A stretch of 64,000 nt of DNA, from positions 248,001 through 312,000 of the forward strand of contig NZ_JACJPL010000027.1 of the NCBI RefSeq assembly GCF_014696065.1. The letters run 5' to 3'. Each line of letters starts with the position of its first letter. The stretch's first letter is position 1. This document shows positions 44,400-52,916 of this stretch, piece by piece. The position numbers and the translations under genes were made by a program. The notes beneath the pieces are model-generated. The model worked only from the letters and a program-made list of their open reading frames with translations, made no database searches and was not told the DNA's origin. The DNA is from Leptolyngbya sp. FACHB-261 (GTDB lineage: Bacteria; Cyanobacteriota; Cyanobacteriia; FACHB-261).

Positions 44400-44915
44400 T
44401 CAAGCCAGCCAAGCCAACCAAGCCAGCCAGGCCAGAAAGGGGATCAGGGCAACCCAAATAAAACCCGTGTTATCCCGACTAGATGTGCTCCCCGGCTCTG
44501 GCAGCTCCAATGAAGAGGGGCGACGTGCCTCAGGCTTCATTGTTACTGTCCCCGCTCGGTGTTTAGGATCACTTTCTTGCAACTGATTCAAGTCGGGGAT
44601 CTCAGTGAGCCATTCCGGGCGACGATTAAGGTTTGGCGCTTCTAGGATGTAGAGCAAACGCTTATTCTGTCGACCAATGTCCACGCTAGGATGCTGCACT
44701 AATTGACGGCACAGGGCAATCGCTTCAGCTCGCTGTCCTGCTGCATCATAGGCAGTTACTAACCAAGTTTGAATTTCACCACCCAGAAAAGAGCCACGGG
44801 CAGATAGCGCCGCCGCCTTTTCTAAAAGTTGCACCGCCTCACGATAATTACCTCGTTCAAAGGCATTCTTGCCTTCCTGATAGAGTTGGCGGGAAGTTTC
44901 GGCCGCTTCGCTCAT
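44400..44915 (-). CDS. TPR-like protein with C-terminal membrane helix
   Basis: 171 residues. The N-terminal 85 residues form about two tetratricopeptide-like helical pairs (SRQLYQEGKNAFERGNYREA, then TAYDAAGQRAEAIALCRQL). A linker with Pro/Ser follows, and the C terminus is one hydrophobic helix that ends in the reiterated LAWLAWLAWLA, coded by a 9-base direct repeat. The tail would anchor the TPR domain to a membrane. The repeat tail may vary in length between strains. Function unknown; TPR domains usually mediate protein contacts. Confidence 0.78.
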   Translation of the reverse strand: MSEAAETSRQLYQEGKNAFERGNYREAVQLLEKAAALSARGSFLGGEIQTWLVTAYDAAGQRAEAIALCRQLVQHPSVDIGRQNKRLLYILEAPNLNRRPEWLTEIPDLNQLQESDPKHRAGTVTMKPEARRPSSLELPEPGSTSSRDNTGFIWVALIPFLAWLAWLAWLA

Positions 44916-45348
44916 ACGTTCAACGTTAATTTTGCTGATAGGGCAGAGGGTAGGCGACTGACAGAGTTGTTGGGATCGCCATTAGGCAAAGGGCCTCCTC
45001 AAATCTTAGAAGCATTAGCCTATTGCAGTTACCCTTTAAGCTCAGTGAGCGGCTAACGAGTGTAAGGTTAGGAGATTTTTGAGAGAGGGTTATGGGCTCT
45101 CTAGCAGAGGCTCTCTGAGATACTTCTGAAATACTTAGGCCAACGCTTTCTGGGCCGCTCCGCTCTCCCTCTCAAGAAATTTCCCCAACTAACGCTATGT
45201 TGCCTTTCGTTACATTGAGGTAGACGGTAGATTGTCCAGAGGAAAGAGTTTGAACGGGGAAGTCTGCGCTAACGTTTGGGTATCGTCACTCAGGACAAAG
45301 TTGCCCTGACTTCCTCATCTTCTGTCCTTATCACCTTGCATCCCTATT
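44916..45348. other. intergenic before the CAAD gene
   Basis: No coding frame in either direction beyond shadows. It must contain promoters for the divergently transcribed TPR-like and CAAD genes; GAGAGAGGG and GAGGCTCTC motifs near 45080-45115 can pair weakly. Nothing else is recognised. Confidence 0.45.
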
Positions 45349-45780
45349 ATGAGCGTCGAAGAGCAAAACACAGAAGTCCTTGACCTGCCGGGTGAGGCTC
45401 CAGTGACAACCCTTACCAAATTGCCCCCTGCCACCTCAACTCAGGTGGGTACTGACGAAAATCAGTGGCAACGGGTGGGTGAGCGGCTAGCATGGCTAAC
45501 CTCCGATGTACCACGGCAAATTGCTAATTTCCTAGACCGTTATCAGACCCCTGTAAAGGGATTGGGTATCATTGCCCTCTCGATTCCCTTTGTCGTGTTC
45601 ACGGCAGCCCTGCTCCGGGTTATCGCGGTTGTTCCTTTGCTGGCTCCCACCCTTGAGCTTGTGGGTTTTGGCTATAGCGCCTGGTTTGTTTATCGCTACC
45701 TGCTATTTGCCGACCGCCGCCAAGAGCTTGGCACAGAGCTAGACCAAATCAAAGGCCGTGTCTGGGGCCAGGATAGTTAG
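45349..45780 (+). CDS. CAAD-domain / CURT1-like thylakoid membrane protein
   Basis: 143 residues: a polar N-terminal tail (about 1-55), a short amphipathic helix (about 58-66, RQIANFLDRY), two membrane helices (GLGIIALSIPFVVFTAALLR, cut after 20, and LLAPTLELVGFGYSAWFVYRY) and an acidic tail helix. This is the CAAD domain (PF14159), first described as an appendix of cyanobacterial aminoacyl-tRNA synthetases and shared with CURT1 proteins, which curve thylakoid membranes. As a free-standing protein it is most likely the CurT/CURT1-type membrane-shaping factor or a relative. Confidence 0.85.
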   Translation: MSVEEQNTEVLDLPGEAPVTTLTKLPPATSTQVGTDENQWQRVGERLAWLTSDVPRQIANFLDRYQTPVKGLGIIALSIPFVVFTAALLRVIAVVPLLAPTLELVGFGYSAWFVYRYLLFADRRQELGTELDQIKGRVWGQDS

Positions 45781-45929
45781 GCACTGATGGCTTGAGCTTC
45801 AGTTACCTGATCTTAAGCCCTGATCCCGAGCCTTAATCCTGGAGAGGGACTGCCTACTAGAGGCAGTTCCCACTTGACGAGCGTTTTCGGACACGCTATA
45901 TTCGTAGACCTGTGGAAATCAAAGGTCCC

Positions 45930-46001
45930 GCGCTGCTAGCTCAATGGTAGAGCATCGGACTCTTAATCCGCTGGTTGAAGGTTCGAGTCCTTCGCGGCGC
46001 A
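45930..46001 (+). tRNA. tRNA-Lys (anticodon CUU)
   Basis: A 72-base cloverleaf. Acceptor GCGCTGC pairs with GCGGCGC (one G-T pair) and A is the discriminator; D arm GCTC/GAGC; anticodon loop CTCTTAA gives CUU, reading AAG (Lys); T arm GAAGG TTCGAGT CCTTC. The pair next to the anticodon stem's outer end (T-C) does not match, leaving four clean pairs there. No CCA is encoded. Confidence 0.93.
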
Positions 46002-46133
46002 TTCCCTAGTCCTGGCTATACTTGCTTTGACTAAGGATGCCTCAACTTCTCCAGGTGGTTCCATTGGCACAACCTGTGGTAAGTTGTCTAAGCTGACTTA
46101 AATCTCACACGAGATCATGGTCAGACGGTTCAT

Positions 46134-46207
46134 CGGGGCGTAGCGCAGCTTGGTAGCGCACTACTTTGGGGTAGTAGGGGTCGTGGGTTCAAATCCCGCC
46201 GCTCCGA
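46134..46207 (+). tRNA. tRNA-Pro (anticodon GGG)
   Basis: A 74-base cloverleaf. Acceptor CGGGGCG pairs with CGCTCCG (one G-T pair) and A is the discriminator; D arm GCGC with GCGC; anticodon stem CTACT/AGTAG with loop TTGGGGT, anticodon GGG reading CCC/CCU; T arm GTGGG/CCCGC (one G-T pair). No CCA is encoded. It follows tRNA-Lys by about 130 bases. Confidence 0.93.
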
Positions 46208-46275
46208 TTCCAACAACACTCTGGGGCTCAGGCTTTTACCCCATATGCCTGAGCCCTTTGTGTTAGGTCAAGTTT

Positions 46276-47511
46276 TTGATGATTTCTGTAGTTGGCATTG
46301 GCTTGGATGGAGCGCAGGGGCTCAGCGCTGCAACTCAGCAGCTAGTCAGTAGAGCCCAGATTTTAGTTGGCAGCACGCGGCATCTCAGCTATTTCCCTGA
46401 GCATCCTACACAACGGCTAGAGCTAGGGGATCTCAGCAGCACACTCAGCAAGCTTCAAGCCCTGGCTGCACAAGAGCAAGAGATTGTAGTGCTTACCTCC
46501 GGCGACCCTTTGTTCTTTGGCCTAGGGCGTTTGTTGTTGGAGCATATTGCCCCCGACTGCTTAACCTTCTACCCGGCAGTCAGTTCGGTGCAACTGGCTT
46601 TTGCTCGAATCAAGCAGCCGTGGCAGGAGGCACAGGTCATTAGTGCGCACGGACGCAGCCTAGAGCGGTTAATACGCACGTTGCAGACCGGTGCTCGTCA
46701 GATTGCAGTGCTCACCTCGCCTGAGCACTCTCCTGGGGCTATTGCTCGCCTGCTCCAGTCATTGAATTTGCCACTCACTTACGACTTCTGGATATGTGAG
46801 AATCTCGGCGGTTTACAAGAGCGGGTTGCAAAGTTGTCGCTCTCGGAAGCGATGACTTGCTCAGTCGCGCCACTGAATTTAGTCCTGTTAGTCCGGCAAG
46901 ACGAACTGCCCCAGCCCGAGAGCTTGCCCATTCTGGGCATTGCCGACCGTGCTTTCTTGAGCTTCGAGGATCGGCCAGGGTTGATCACCAAGCGCGAGGT
47001 TCGAGTTCTGACACTGAGTGAGTTGACCCTAGAACCAGGCCAAACCGTCTGGGATATTGGGGCTGGTACTGGCTCGGTCAGCATTGAGATCGCTAGGCTC
47101 CTGCCCACAGGCGCAGTCTATGCGATTGAGAAAACTGCGGCTGGCGTGAGTCTGATTGAGCGCAATTGTCAGCGCTTGGGGGTCAGCAATGTTCAGGTTA
47201 TTGCGGGGATTGCGCCCGAGGTACTAGCTAGCCTACCCGACCCCGACCGCGTCTGCCTGGGTGGCAGTGGCGGTGAATTAGAAGCAATCCTAGAAGTTCT
47301 GGCTCAACGGCTGAAGCCTGCTGGGGTATTGGTGGCGAACTTGGCAACCTTGGAGCACCTACACCGGGCACAGCAGTGGCTCACTGCCTCTCACTGGGAA
47401 GTAAATCTGCTGCAGGCAAATCTAGCCCGGTCAGTGCCGGTTGGATCACTGACACGCTTCACACCGCTCAATCCAGTGACTCTATTGAGAGCAGTACGGC
47501 CTAAGCCATAA
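46276..47511 (+). CDS. cobL: precorrin-6Y C5,15-methyltransferase (decarboxylating), CbiE-CbiT fusion
   Basis: 411 residues. The N-terminal half is CbiE-like (ISVVGIGLDGAQGLSAA, VLTSGDPLFFGLGRLLLEH), a tetrapyrrole methyltransferase; the C-terminal half is CbiT-like, with RPGLITKREVRVLTLS and the SAM-binding VWDIGAGTGSVSIEIARL. Together they methylate precorrin-6Y at C5 and C15 with decarboxylation in cobalamin synthesis. Fused CobL is common in cyanobacteria, which use mostly the anaerobic, CbiX-type route; which route this belongs to is not settled by one gene. No other cob/cbi genes are adjacent. Confidence 0.95.
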   Translation: MMISVVGIGLDGAQGLSAATQQLVSRAQILVGSTRHLSYFPEHPTQRLELGDLSSTLSKLQALAAQEQEIVVLTSGDPLFFGLGRLLLEHIAPDCLTFYPAVSSVQLAFARIKQPWQEAQVISAHGRSLERLIRTLQTGARQIAVLTSPEHSPGAIARLLQSLNLPLTYDFWICENLGGLQERVAKLSLSEAMTCSVAPLNLVLLVRQDELPQPESLPILGIADRAFLSFEDRPGLITKREVRVLTLSELTLEPGQTVWDIGAGTGSVSIEIARLLPTGAVYAIEKTAAGVSLIERNCQRLGVSNVQVIAGIAPEVLASLPDPDRVCLGGSGGELEAILEVLAQRLKPAGVLVANLATLEHLHRAQQWLTASHWEVNLLQANLARSVPVGSLTRFTPLNPVTLLRAVRPKP

Positions 47512-47588
47512 CTGAGTCTAAAGTTTTAGAGAATTTTAGAAGCCGGTTTAAGATTTCAGGTTTTCCAGATTTGGGCGCACTCAGACCG

Positions 47589-48035
47589 CTACAGCGAGAG
47601 CAAGCTAATCACAAATAGCCCTGCGATGCACAGTTGTCCCACAGCCCAAACCAGCGAACGGCCAAAGGCTAGGTCAGCGATATAGAAAATTGCGTAGGCT
47701 AGGCGTGCCAGCAGGTAGATGACCGTAGCTCCAGCTACCCACTCTGCCCCTGTCAGCCCCCAATAGGATTGACTGAGATGGGGACCGGTCACATAAGCCA
47801 TCAGGGCTGCAATGGCAAAAATGCTAAAGGATTCAAAGGCGTTCTGGTGCGCCCAAGAGGCTCGTTGGGCAGAGGCTGGCAGTTTGTCAAACATGGCGCG
47901 CGGCGCGCTGTATTCGTAGCCTGCCTGCAAACGAGCTACGGCAACGACGCCAAAGGGCACGTAAATCAAGAACGCTGCGATTGCAATGCCGTAGAGGGGC
48001 ACGCTGGTGAGCGGTAAACTTTGCAGCCAGGTCAT
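47589..48035 (-). CDS. MAPEG-family membrane protein
   Basis: 148 residues with four hydrophobic helices. FGVVAVARLQAGYEYSAPRA is the family's first-loop motif, and RASWAHQNAFESFSIFAIAALM is the second-helix motif with the N-x-x-E pattern; ARLAYAIFYIAD in the third-fourth part supports it. MAPEG covers microsomal glutathione transferase and relatives; bacterial members are poorly characterised. No neighbour suggests a substrate. Confidence 0.87.
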   Translation of the reverse strand: MTWLQSLPLTSVPLYGIAIAAFLIYVPFGVVAVARLQAGYEYSAPRAMFDKLPASAQRASWAHQNAFESFSIFAIAALMAYVTGPHLSQSYWGLTGAEWVAGATVIYLLARLAYAIFYIADLAFGRSLVWAVGQLCIAGLFVISLLSL

Positions 48036-48137
48036 TTAGCTGAGCCCGAAACTTAACAAAATTTTACTAGAACTTGGCCGCTTCAAAGCGCAAGGTCCAA
48101 CTTTTGGTCTCCAATTCAAAACGTTCCCAATGGGTTG

Positions 48138-49805
48138 TCAGTGCTTCCAGCGGGCGCGGTAGGTCCGGGCATCGATATGGCAGAGCGCTGGAAATTTGGT
48201 GTAGCGCCCCAAGCCACCCGTCCACCAACTATCCAGTGTCCAGTACAGCTGGTTGCCCGTTAGACCCTCGACATAGAAATCGATCGCATCGCCGACCATG
48301 TGGCGACTCTGGGAGGCTCCGCCAACTTGACGGTTGATCTCGGGCGGACGGTACCAACTGGTAATGCGAAAGGGACGCCCGATTTTGTTGCGAGCCAACT
48401 GAGCCATTTTGGCGATGCGAATCATCGCATCTACAGTGGCTTGGTCAGGCGGCATACGCGAGCCGCCGTGAGTTGCCTCGGCCCAGGTGAAGTTGCCACC
48501 GGGGATAATGCTGGCGTAGAGCTGGATATTTCTGGGGGTCCAGCGGTCGGGGCGAGGTGGAGCTGGAGCCGGTCGAGGCGCAGGTGGAGCTTTGTCTTCA
48601 TCAACACTCTTGCCCAAAGCTGCCGCCTTTTGCGCCTCATCCATCGCCTTGAGGTCTGCCTGAAGCGATTCCACCGTCTCCGCTTGATTAGGTTGCTTGC
48701 GCCATTGTTGAACCAGCGACAACAGGGCTTGGCGCTGATGATCTTCCTCTTTGTAGGCTGGGGGAACACGGGTCGCGAAGGCCTGCAGACGTCGGTCTAG
48801 CTCAGCAACATCTGTGGGGCTGAAGTTGTTAATTGAGCCTGTGCTGGGCATGCCTAGACTAGCAGGCACCTGGTCCGGCGAGCTGAGCTTGCGCCACTGT
48901 CTAACCAGCTCTACCAGCGCTGAGCGCTGATGGATTTCTCCCTTATAGTTTTTAGGCACTCGATTGGCAAAGGCAACTAGTGCCGGATCCAGCAGCGAGA
49001 GATCGGGTTGGGGCGAGATATTTCGTTGTAAGGCTTCTACCGTTTCTTCGGGGGAGTCGAGCTGACGCCAGCGTTGCGCCATCACCAACAAAGCCTCGCG
49101 CTGCTGCGGCAACTGGGTGTAGTTCTGGGGAAGTCGTTTGACGAACTGAATAAGGGCCGGATCCAGCTGGGCGTCGTTGGCTTGGATCGGTGCCGTCACA
49201 GCCAAGGATTTCACGGCGTCGCTACGTGTATCTAGTTGTCGCCAGAGGCGTAACCCTTCCAGGACAGCCTCGCGTTGCTGCGGCAAGCCTTTATAGGCCT
49301 CTGGGATGCGCTGAGTGAAACTAACCAGAGCCTTGTCTAGGGCCTGAGCATCTGCTGTGCCTGTAGCTGCCGTCTGAGCTAGGGGGCTAGTCTCTTGAAT
49401 GTAGGCTCCCCACAAGCCGTTGGGATTGTTCAGTTCTGGTTCAACCAGGGCCAGTTCTTCATCAGCTAAGGGCGCGTAGAAGGCAGCGATCGCACGTACC
49501 AGTTTTTCGGTGTAGCGGCGATTCTGAGGATCCCACAGCTCCGAGCCCTTCCAATCCCGCTTGCTGAGGGCGTTAGTGATTTTGCGAACCGCATCGGCGG
49601 CATGGCGAGCTTGGGCCGCTAGATTCCCAACTTGGCTATAAGTCACTGTCCCCGTGGGCACCACCCCCAAACCTGTGTCGCCATCCGGTAGGTTGGGATA
49701 GTGCAAAACCCGGTACAAAGCCGACAGAATCGGTTTATGGATGCCGGTGCGCTGGGCTTCTGCGACGAAAATCTGATCGCGCTGGGGGGAGGACAGAGGG
49801 GGCAT
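48138..49805 (-). CDS. M15-family peptidase with four 46-residue repeats
   Basis: 555 residues. The C-terminal domain (about 415-555) is a YcbK/peptidase M15 wall hydrolase: FRITSWYRPPEINRQVGG, QSRHMVGDAIDFY and LCHIDARTY; H502, D509 and H543 are the expected zinc ligands. The N-terminal 140 residues resemble the lysozyme-like or chitosanase-type helical start found in such cyanobacterial proteins (unrecognised). Between lie four similar repeats at about 156-201, 214-259, 272-317 and 336-381, each with a helix ending in AF/SF...R(I/L/V)P..Y, an HQR/QQR box and a QWRK/WRQL box. An Ala/Pro-rich spacer (RPAPAPPRP) precedes the catalytic part. No signal peptide is seen. Confidence 0.85.
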   Translation of the reverse strand: MPPLSSPQRDQIFVAEAQRTGIHKPILSALYRVLHYPNLPDGDTGLGVVPTGTVTYSQVGNLAAQARHAADAVRKITNALSKRDWKGSELWDPQNRRYTEKLVRAIAAFYAPLADEELALVEPELNNPNGLWGAYIQETSPLAQTAATGTADAQALDKALVSFTQRIPEAYKGLPQQREAVLEGLRLWRQLDTRSDAVKSLAVTAPIQANDAQLDPALIQFVKRLPQNYTQLPQQREALLVMAQRWRQLDSPEETVEALQRNISPQPDLSLLDPALVAFANRVPKNYKGEIHQRSALVELVRQWRKLSSPDQVPASLGMPSTGSINNFSPTDVAELDRRLQAFATRVPPAYKEEDHQRQALLSLVQQWRKQPNQAETVESLQADLKAMDEAQKAAALGKSVDEDKAPPAPRPAPAPPRPDRWTPRNIQLYASIIPGGNFTWAEATHGGSRMPPDQATVDAMIRIAKMAQLARNKIGRPFRITSWYRPPEINRQVGGASQSRHMVGDAIDFYVEGLTGNQLYWTLDSWWTGGLGRYTKFPALCHIDARTYRARWKH

Positions 49806-49879
49806 GGTGCGTGGTTGATCAAACTGTCAAATTAGTGGCTGCCTGATTTTAGTTCCGGAATCCTCGTTCTCGCGCAACA

Positions 49880-50686
49880 ATGACCTCTGATGCGTTTCTT
49901 TCTCTACCTGATTCACTAGTGGGTATCCGTCTGATTGCGACAGACATGGACGGTACCTTGACGACCAATGGTCACTTTAGCGCCCCCGTCCTGCGCAGCC
50001 TGAGTGCTCTAGCGGCGTCAGGTTTGCCAGTGCTACTGGTGACCGGGCGCTCGGCAGGCTGGGTCGCAGGCTTACGGGCATATCTGCCAGGACTCGTGGG
50101 TGCGATTGCTGAAAATGGTGGCGTTGGCTTCCGTCCCGATCCTGATAGTCCCGAACAGTTGCTGATTCCCCTGCGCGACGTTGAGGCCCACCGACAACAA
50201 TTGCGGGCAACTTTCGATAAACTGCGGGCCAGTTTTCCCAGCCTGGAAGCCGCGGCAGATAACCGTTTTCGCCTGACCGATTGGACTTTTGCCAATCGCA
50301 ACTTGAGTTTTGCCGACTTGCAACAACTGCGCGAATTATGTGGAGCTCAGGGCTGGGCGTTCACCTACAGCACCGTGCAGTGCCACATCTACTCGATTGG
50401 ACAAGACAAAGGCTCCGCTGTGTCTCAGGTGCTCAAAAGCTGGTTCCCTGGCCTAGGTGCGGAACAGGTGTTGACTGTCGGCGACAGTCCCAATGACGAA
50501 AGCCTATTCAACCCTGCTCTATTTCCGGTGTCTGTTGGTGTGGCCGGTCTGCAAGACTACGCCGAGCAAATGACTTACCGCCCTCGCTACTTGACCGATG
50601 CTTCGGAAGGCGAAGGCTTTTGTGAGCTAGCGGCATTGCTGCTCAAGACACCGCCATCCGAGCCGCTTTCAGGTATTCAGTATTGA
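49880..50686 (+). CDS. HAD-superfamily (Cof-type) phosphatase
   Basis: 268 residues of the HAD IIB/Cof group. Motif I is [14 protein letters not shown] (nucleophile and acid/base Asp), motif [13 protein letters not shown], motif III Lys in [15 protein letters not shown], and motif [16 protein letters not shown]. The cap sits between motifs II and III. Its substrate is a sugar or other small phosphate, not determined. The 3' end overlaps the 3' end of ilvH, on the other strand, by 44 bases. Confidence 0.92.
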   Translation: MTSDAFLSLPDSLVGIRLIATDMDGTLTTNGHFSAPVLRSLSALAASGLPVLLVTGRSAGWVAGLRAYLPGLVGAIAENGGVGFRPDPDSPEQLLIPLRDVEAHRQQLRATFDKLRASFPSLEAAADNRFRLTDWTFANRNLSFADLQQLRELCGAQGWAFTYSTVQCHIYSIGQDKGSAVSQVLKSWFPGLGAEQVLTVGDSPNDESLFNPALFPVSVGVAGLQDYAEQMTYRPRYLTDASEGEGFCELAALLLKTPPSEPLSGIQY

Positions 50687-51164
50687 CACCGGACTCTCGA
50701 ACCAGGGCGATCTTGCCGGTACGGGCGATCTCGCGAATGCCGAATTTGTTGAGCATTTGCACAATCGCCACCATCTTGCCGGGATCGCCAGTCACTTCCA
50801 GAGTGAGGGAATCTTCTGAGACATCAACCACACGGGCCCGGAAGATCTGGGCAACCTCAATAATTTCAGAGCGATTGCTAGTTGTGGCATTGACTTTGAG
50901 CAGCATTAATTCACGCTCAACGCAGGGGACCTCGGTAACATCCTGCACTTTGAGCACGTTAATTAGCTTGTAGAGCTGCTTGGTCAACTGCTCAATAATC
51001 CGGTCGTCTCCCGGTACCACCATCGTGATGCGTGAGAACCCCACCTGCTCTGCTGGGCCAACGGCCAGACTCTCAATGTTGAAGCCGCGACGGGCAAATA
51101 GACCAGCAATACGGGTGAGGACCCCTGCCTCATCCTCGACCAGAACCGAGAGCGTGTGCTTCAT
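50643..51164 (-). CDS. ilvH: acetolactate synthase small (regulatory) subunit
   Basis: 173 residues. The N-terminal ACT domain ([20 protein letters not shown], then [13 protein letters not shown]) binds valine for feedback control; the C-terminal part ([20 protein letters not shown]) contacts and activates the large subunit in branched-chain amino acid synthesis. The length matches other cyanobacterial IlvN/H. ATG at 51164 gives the conserved N terminus; the 24 bases further upstream are not similar. The large subunit gene ilvB/ilvI is not in this window. Confidence 0.95.
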   Translation of the reverse strand: MKHTLSVLVEDEAGVLTRIAGLFARRGFNIESLAVGPAEQVGFSRITMVVPGDDRIIEQLTKQLYKLINVLKVQDVTEVPCVERELMLLKVNATTSNRSEIIEVAQIFRARVVDVSEDSLTLEVTGDPGKMVAIVQMLNKFGIREIARTGKIALVRESGVNTEYLKAARMAVS

Positions 51165-51335
51165 ACCACTAGGCGCGAGTGAAAACAAACTTGTGCGCGT
51201 TCCGCTCTAGTATCGTACGAAACTTTCCTGCCTCAACAAACCCACTTCGCTCAGCTAGGTCAGAAGCTGCTCACAGATGAGACAATTAGTTTCAATTGTT
51301 TACACTACTTTGCAGTGGTCCACTTTTCTGAGTTC

Positions 51336-52205
51336 ATGAACAGACCTGTGCCGCTGCCCGTTTGCCTGACCGCCGAAACCCCAGAGATGCTAGGGGGGTT
51401 AACTCCGCTTGCCGAGCTGGTTGAGGGCTCACCGTCGCTCAGCCTATTGTCAACCTGCACGTCTGAAGCAGTTCGAGTTCAAGTTAATGCTGGCAACGTC
51501 TTTCAGCTTTTCGAGCCAGACACAACCGAACCCATTGCCAGCTACAAGATCAAGGGCAATATTGCCAAGCAAGTGACTGCATTACTAGAACATCTAGCAG
51601 CCTTCCGCAATTTTGCAGCTTTGCAGGCTCCAGACAACGGCTTGCGCGGCGTTATCAAGGTCCGCTTCGGCAAGCTAATCCGTGCGGCAGATCGCCGTCG
51701 TCCGCCCCAGTACGAGGGGTTAGTCCCCGACGAAGCGCACGGCGAAGTTGCCCTCAAGTCCGGTGAGAACCTCACCATTGCGATCACAAACCCCACTGAT
51801 CGCCCGCTATATGTCTACCTGGTTGCGCTCAACGGCATGCAGCGCAGTGCCAGCCGCCTCTATCCCTACAGTGAAACTTCCACTCGCTTGAAACCAGCTG
51901 AATCAATGGTTATTGGGGGTGGCCCAGACTATTTAATTACGATGGGGCTGCCGCCCGGTTGCCGTAGCGGTTTGGATCTGATGAAGGTGTTTTTGAGCCA
52001 TTCCGCCATTGACCTGGATGTGCTCTCGATGCCCGAGTTTGGTAGCGGCTATCGGCTACCCAGCGATCAATTTGGCACCGGCTCCCGCCTGGATCTGGAC
52101 TTACGCTGTTGCCTGAGCGCCCAACCCTTACCCCCTGGCACGCAACTCTCTGAAACCGACCTCTGGACCTTGGTAGAGCAACCGGTGCGAATCCGAGTCA
52201 ACTAG
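51336..52205 (+). CDS. stand-alone DUF4384-like protein
   Basis: 289 residues. The central part (GEVALKSGENLTIAITNPTD, then RPLYVYLVALNGMQR and SRLYPYSET) has the DUF4384-type beta-sandwich that in other proteins follows caspase-like or kinase domains. No catalytic caspase domain is upstream here. The N-terminal 110 residues and the last 80 residues match nothing I know. The start is uncertain (ATG 51336, or GTG 51315 upstream). It does not appear to be a truncated gene: there is no decayed reading frame before it. Function unknown. Confidence 0.68.
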   Translation: MNRPVPLPVCLTAETPEMLGGLTPLAELVEGSPSLSLLSTCTSEAVRVQVNAGNVFQLFEPDTTEPIASYKIKGNIAKQVTALLEHLAAFRNFAALQAPDNGLRGVIKVRFGKLIRAADRRRPPQYEGLVPDEAHGEVALKSGENLTIAITNPTDRPLYVYLVALNGMQRSASRLYPYSETSTRLKPAESMVIGGGPDYLITMGLPPGCRSGLDLMKVFLSHSAIDLDVLSMPEFGSGYRLPSDQFGTGSRLDLDLRCCLSAQPLPPGTQLSETDLWTLVEQPVRIRVN

Positions 52206-52267
52206 CCTCAAGCGTCGTACCTGAAGTTGGGTTGATGCCATGCTCGATTTGCTCTAAGCAGCTCGGT

Positions 52268-52837
52268 CTAAGCGGCCAAAGGCAACTGTGCTGCCTGGAG
52301 ATGGCGCATGTGTTCAAATAGTTGCCAGCAATACTGCTCCGGTAGGCCACAGGTCAAAGCGCCTCGCAGCACGACATCAAAGTACCAGTCATTGGGTGCT
52401 AGCTCCCCAGCCAGTTTGTTGACTACAGCGTAGGTTCGGACATGGCTGTAAACCTGGCTCTGGCAGCGAACACTGATAGTTTCCTGCCGGTACCAACCCG
52501 AGGAAACCCCTTCACGCTCGTCCAGCAAAGTGCTCAGTCGCCAGGGTAGACGGTAGAGCACTCCCTGAACCTCAGCCTTTTCGTCTCGGACGATATCTAA
52601 TACTCCGCAGTTGCGTCGGTTAGAGCGTGAATAAAAGCCCAACCGGTAGCCGGAGAGGGTGGCAGGGCCTAGTACAAAGGGCCAGGTAGGTTCCCCCAGG
52701 GTACGTTTCAGATCCACGGGGCACATGCAGGAGCCGTAGGCAAAGTAGTCGAACGTCTCTTTGGCCTGGGTCTTTTTGGCCTGACTCTCTTTTGCTTCTA
52801 TCTCTTCGGCTTGGGCAGGTGAGCAGTTAAGCATCAT
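52268..52837 (-). CDS. gamma-glutamylcyclotransferase-like protein
   Basis: 189 residues of the GGCT/AIG2-like fold. FDYFAYGSCMCPVDLKRTLG is the opening binding loop (YGS-type, more like ChaC/GGCT than the TLR-type at 13151); YRLGFYSRSNRRNCGVLDI and VQGVLYRLPWRLSTLLDEREG give the strand and the catalytic-Glu helix (LDEREG). The N-terminal 27 residues are rich in Glu/Ala/Lys with QAKK/QAKE repeats, not part of the fold; the true start could be internal. Substrate unknown. Confidence 0.78.
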   Translation of the reverse strand: MMLNCSPAQAEEIEAKESQAKKTQAKETFDYFAYGSCMCPVDLKRTLGEPTWPFVLGPATLSGYRLGFYSRSNRRNCGVLDIVRDEKAEVQGVLYRLPWRLSTLLDEREGVSSGWYRQETISVRCQSQVYSHVRTYAVVNKLAGELAPNDWYFDVVLRGALTCGLPEQYCWQLFEHMRHLQAAQLPLAA

Positions 52838-52916
52838 CCGGCAAGTGAACTAGCAAGGTTGATAGCCATGAATTGTACTGTATCTCTATCAGCTAACCGG
52901 TGATCCGCCCAGATTT

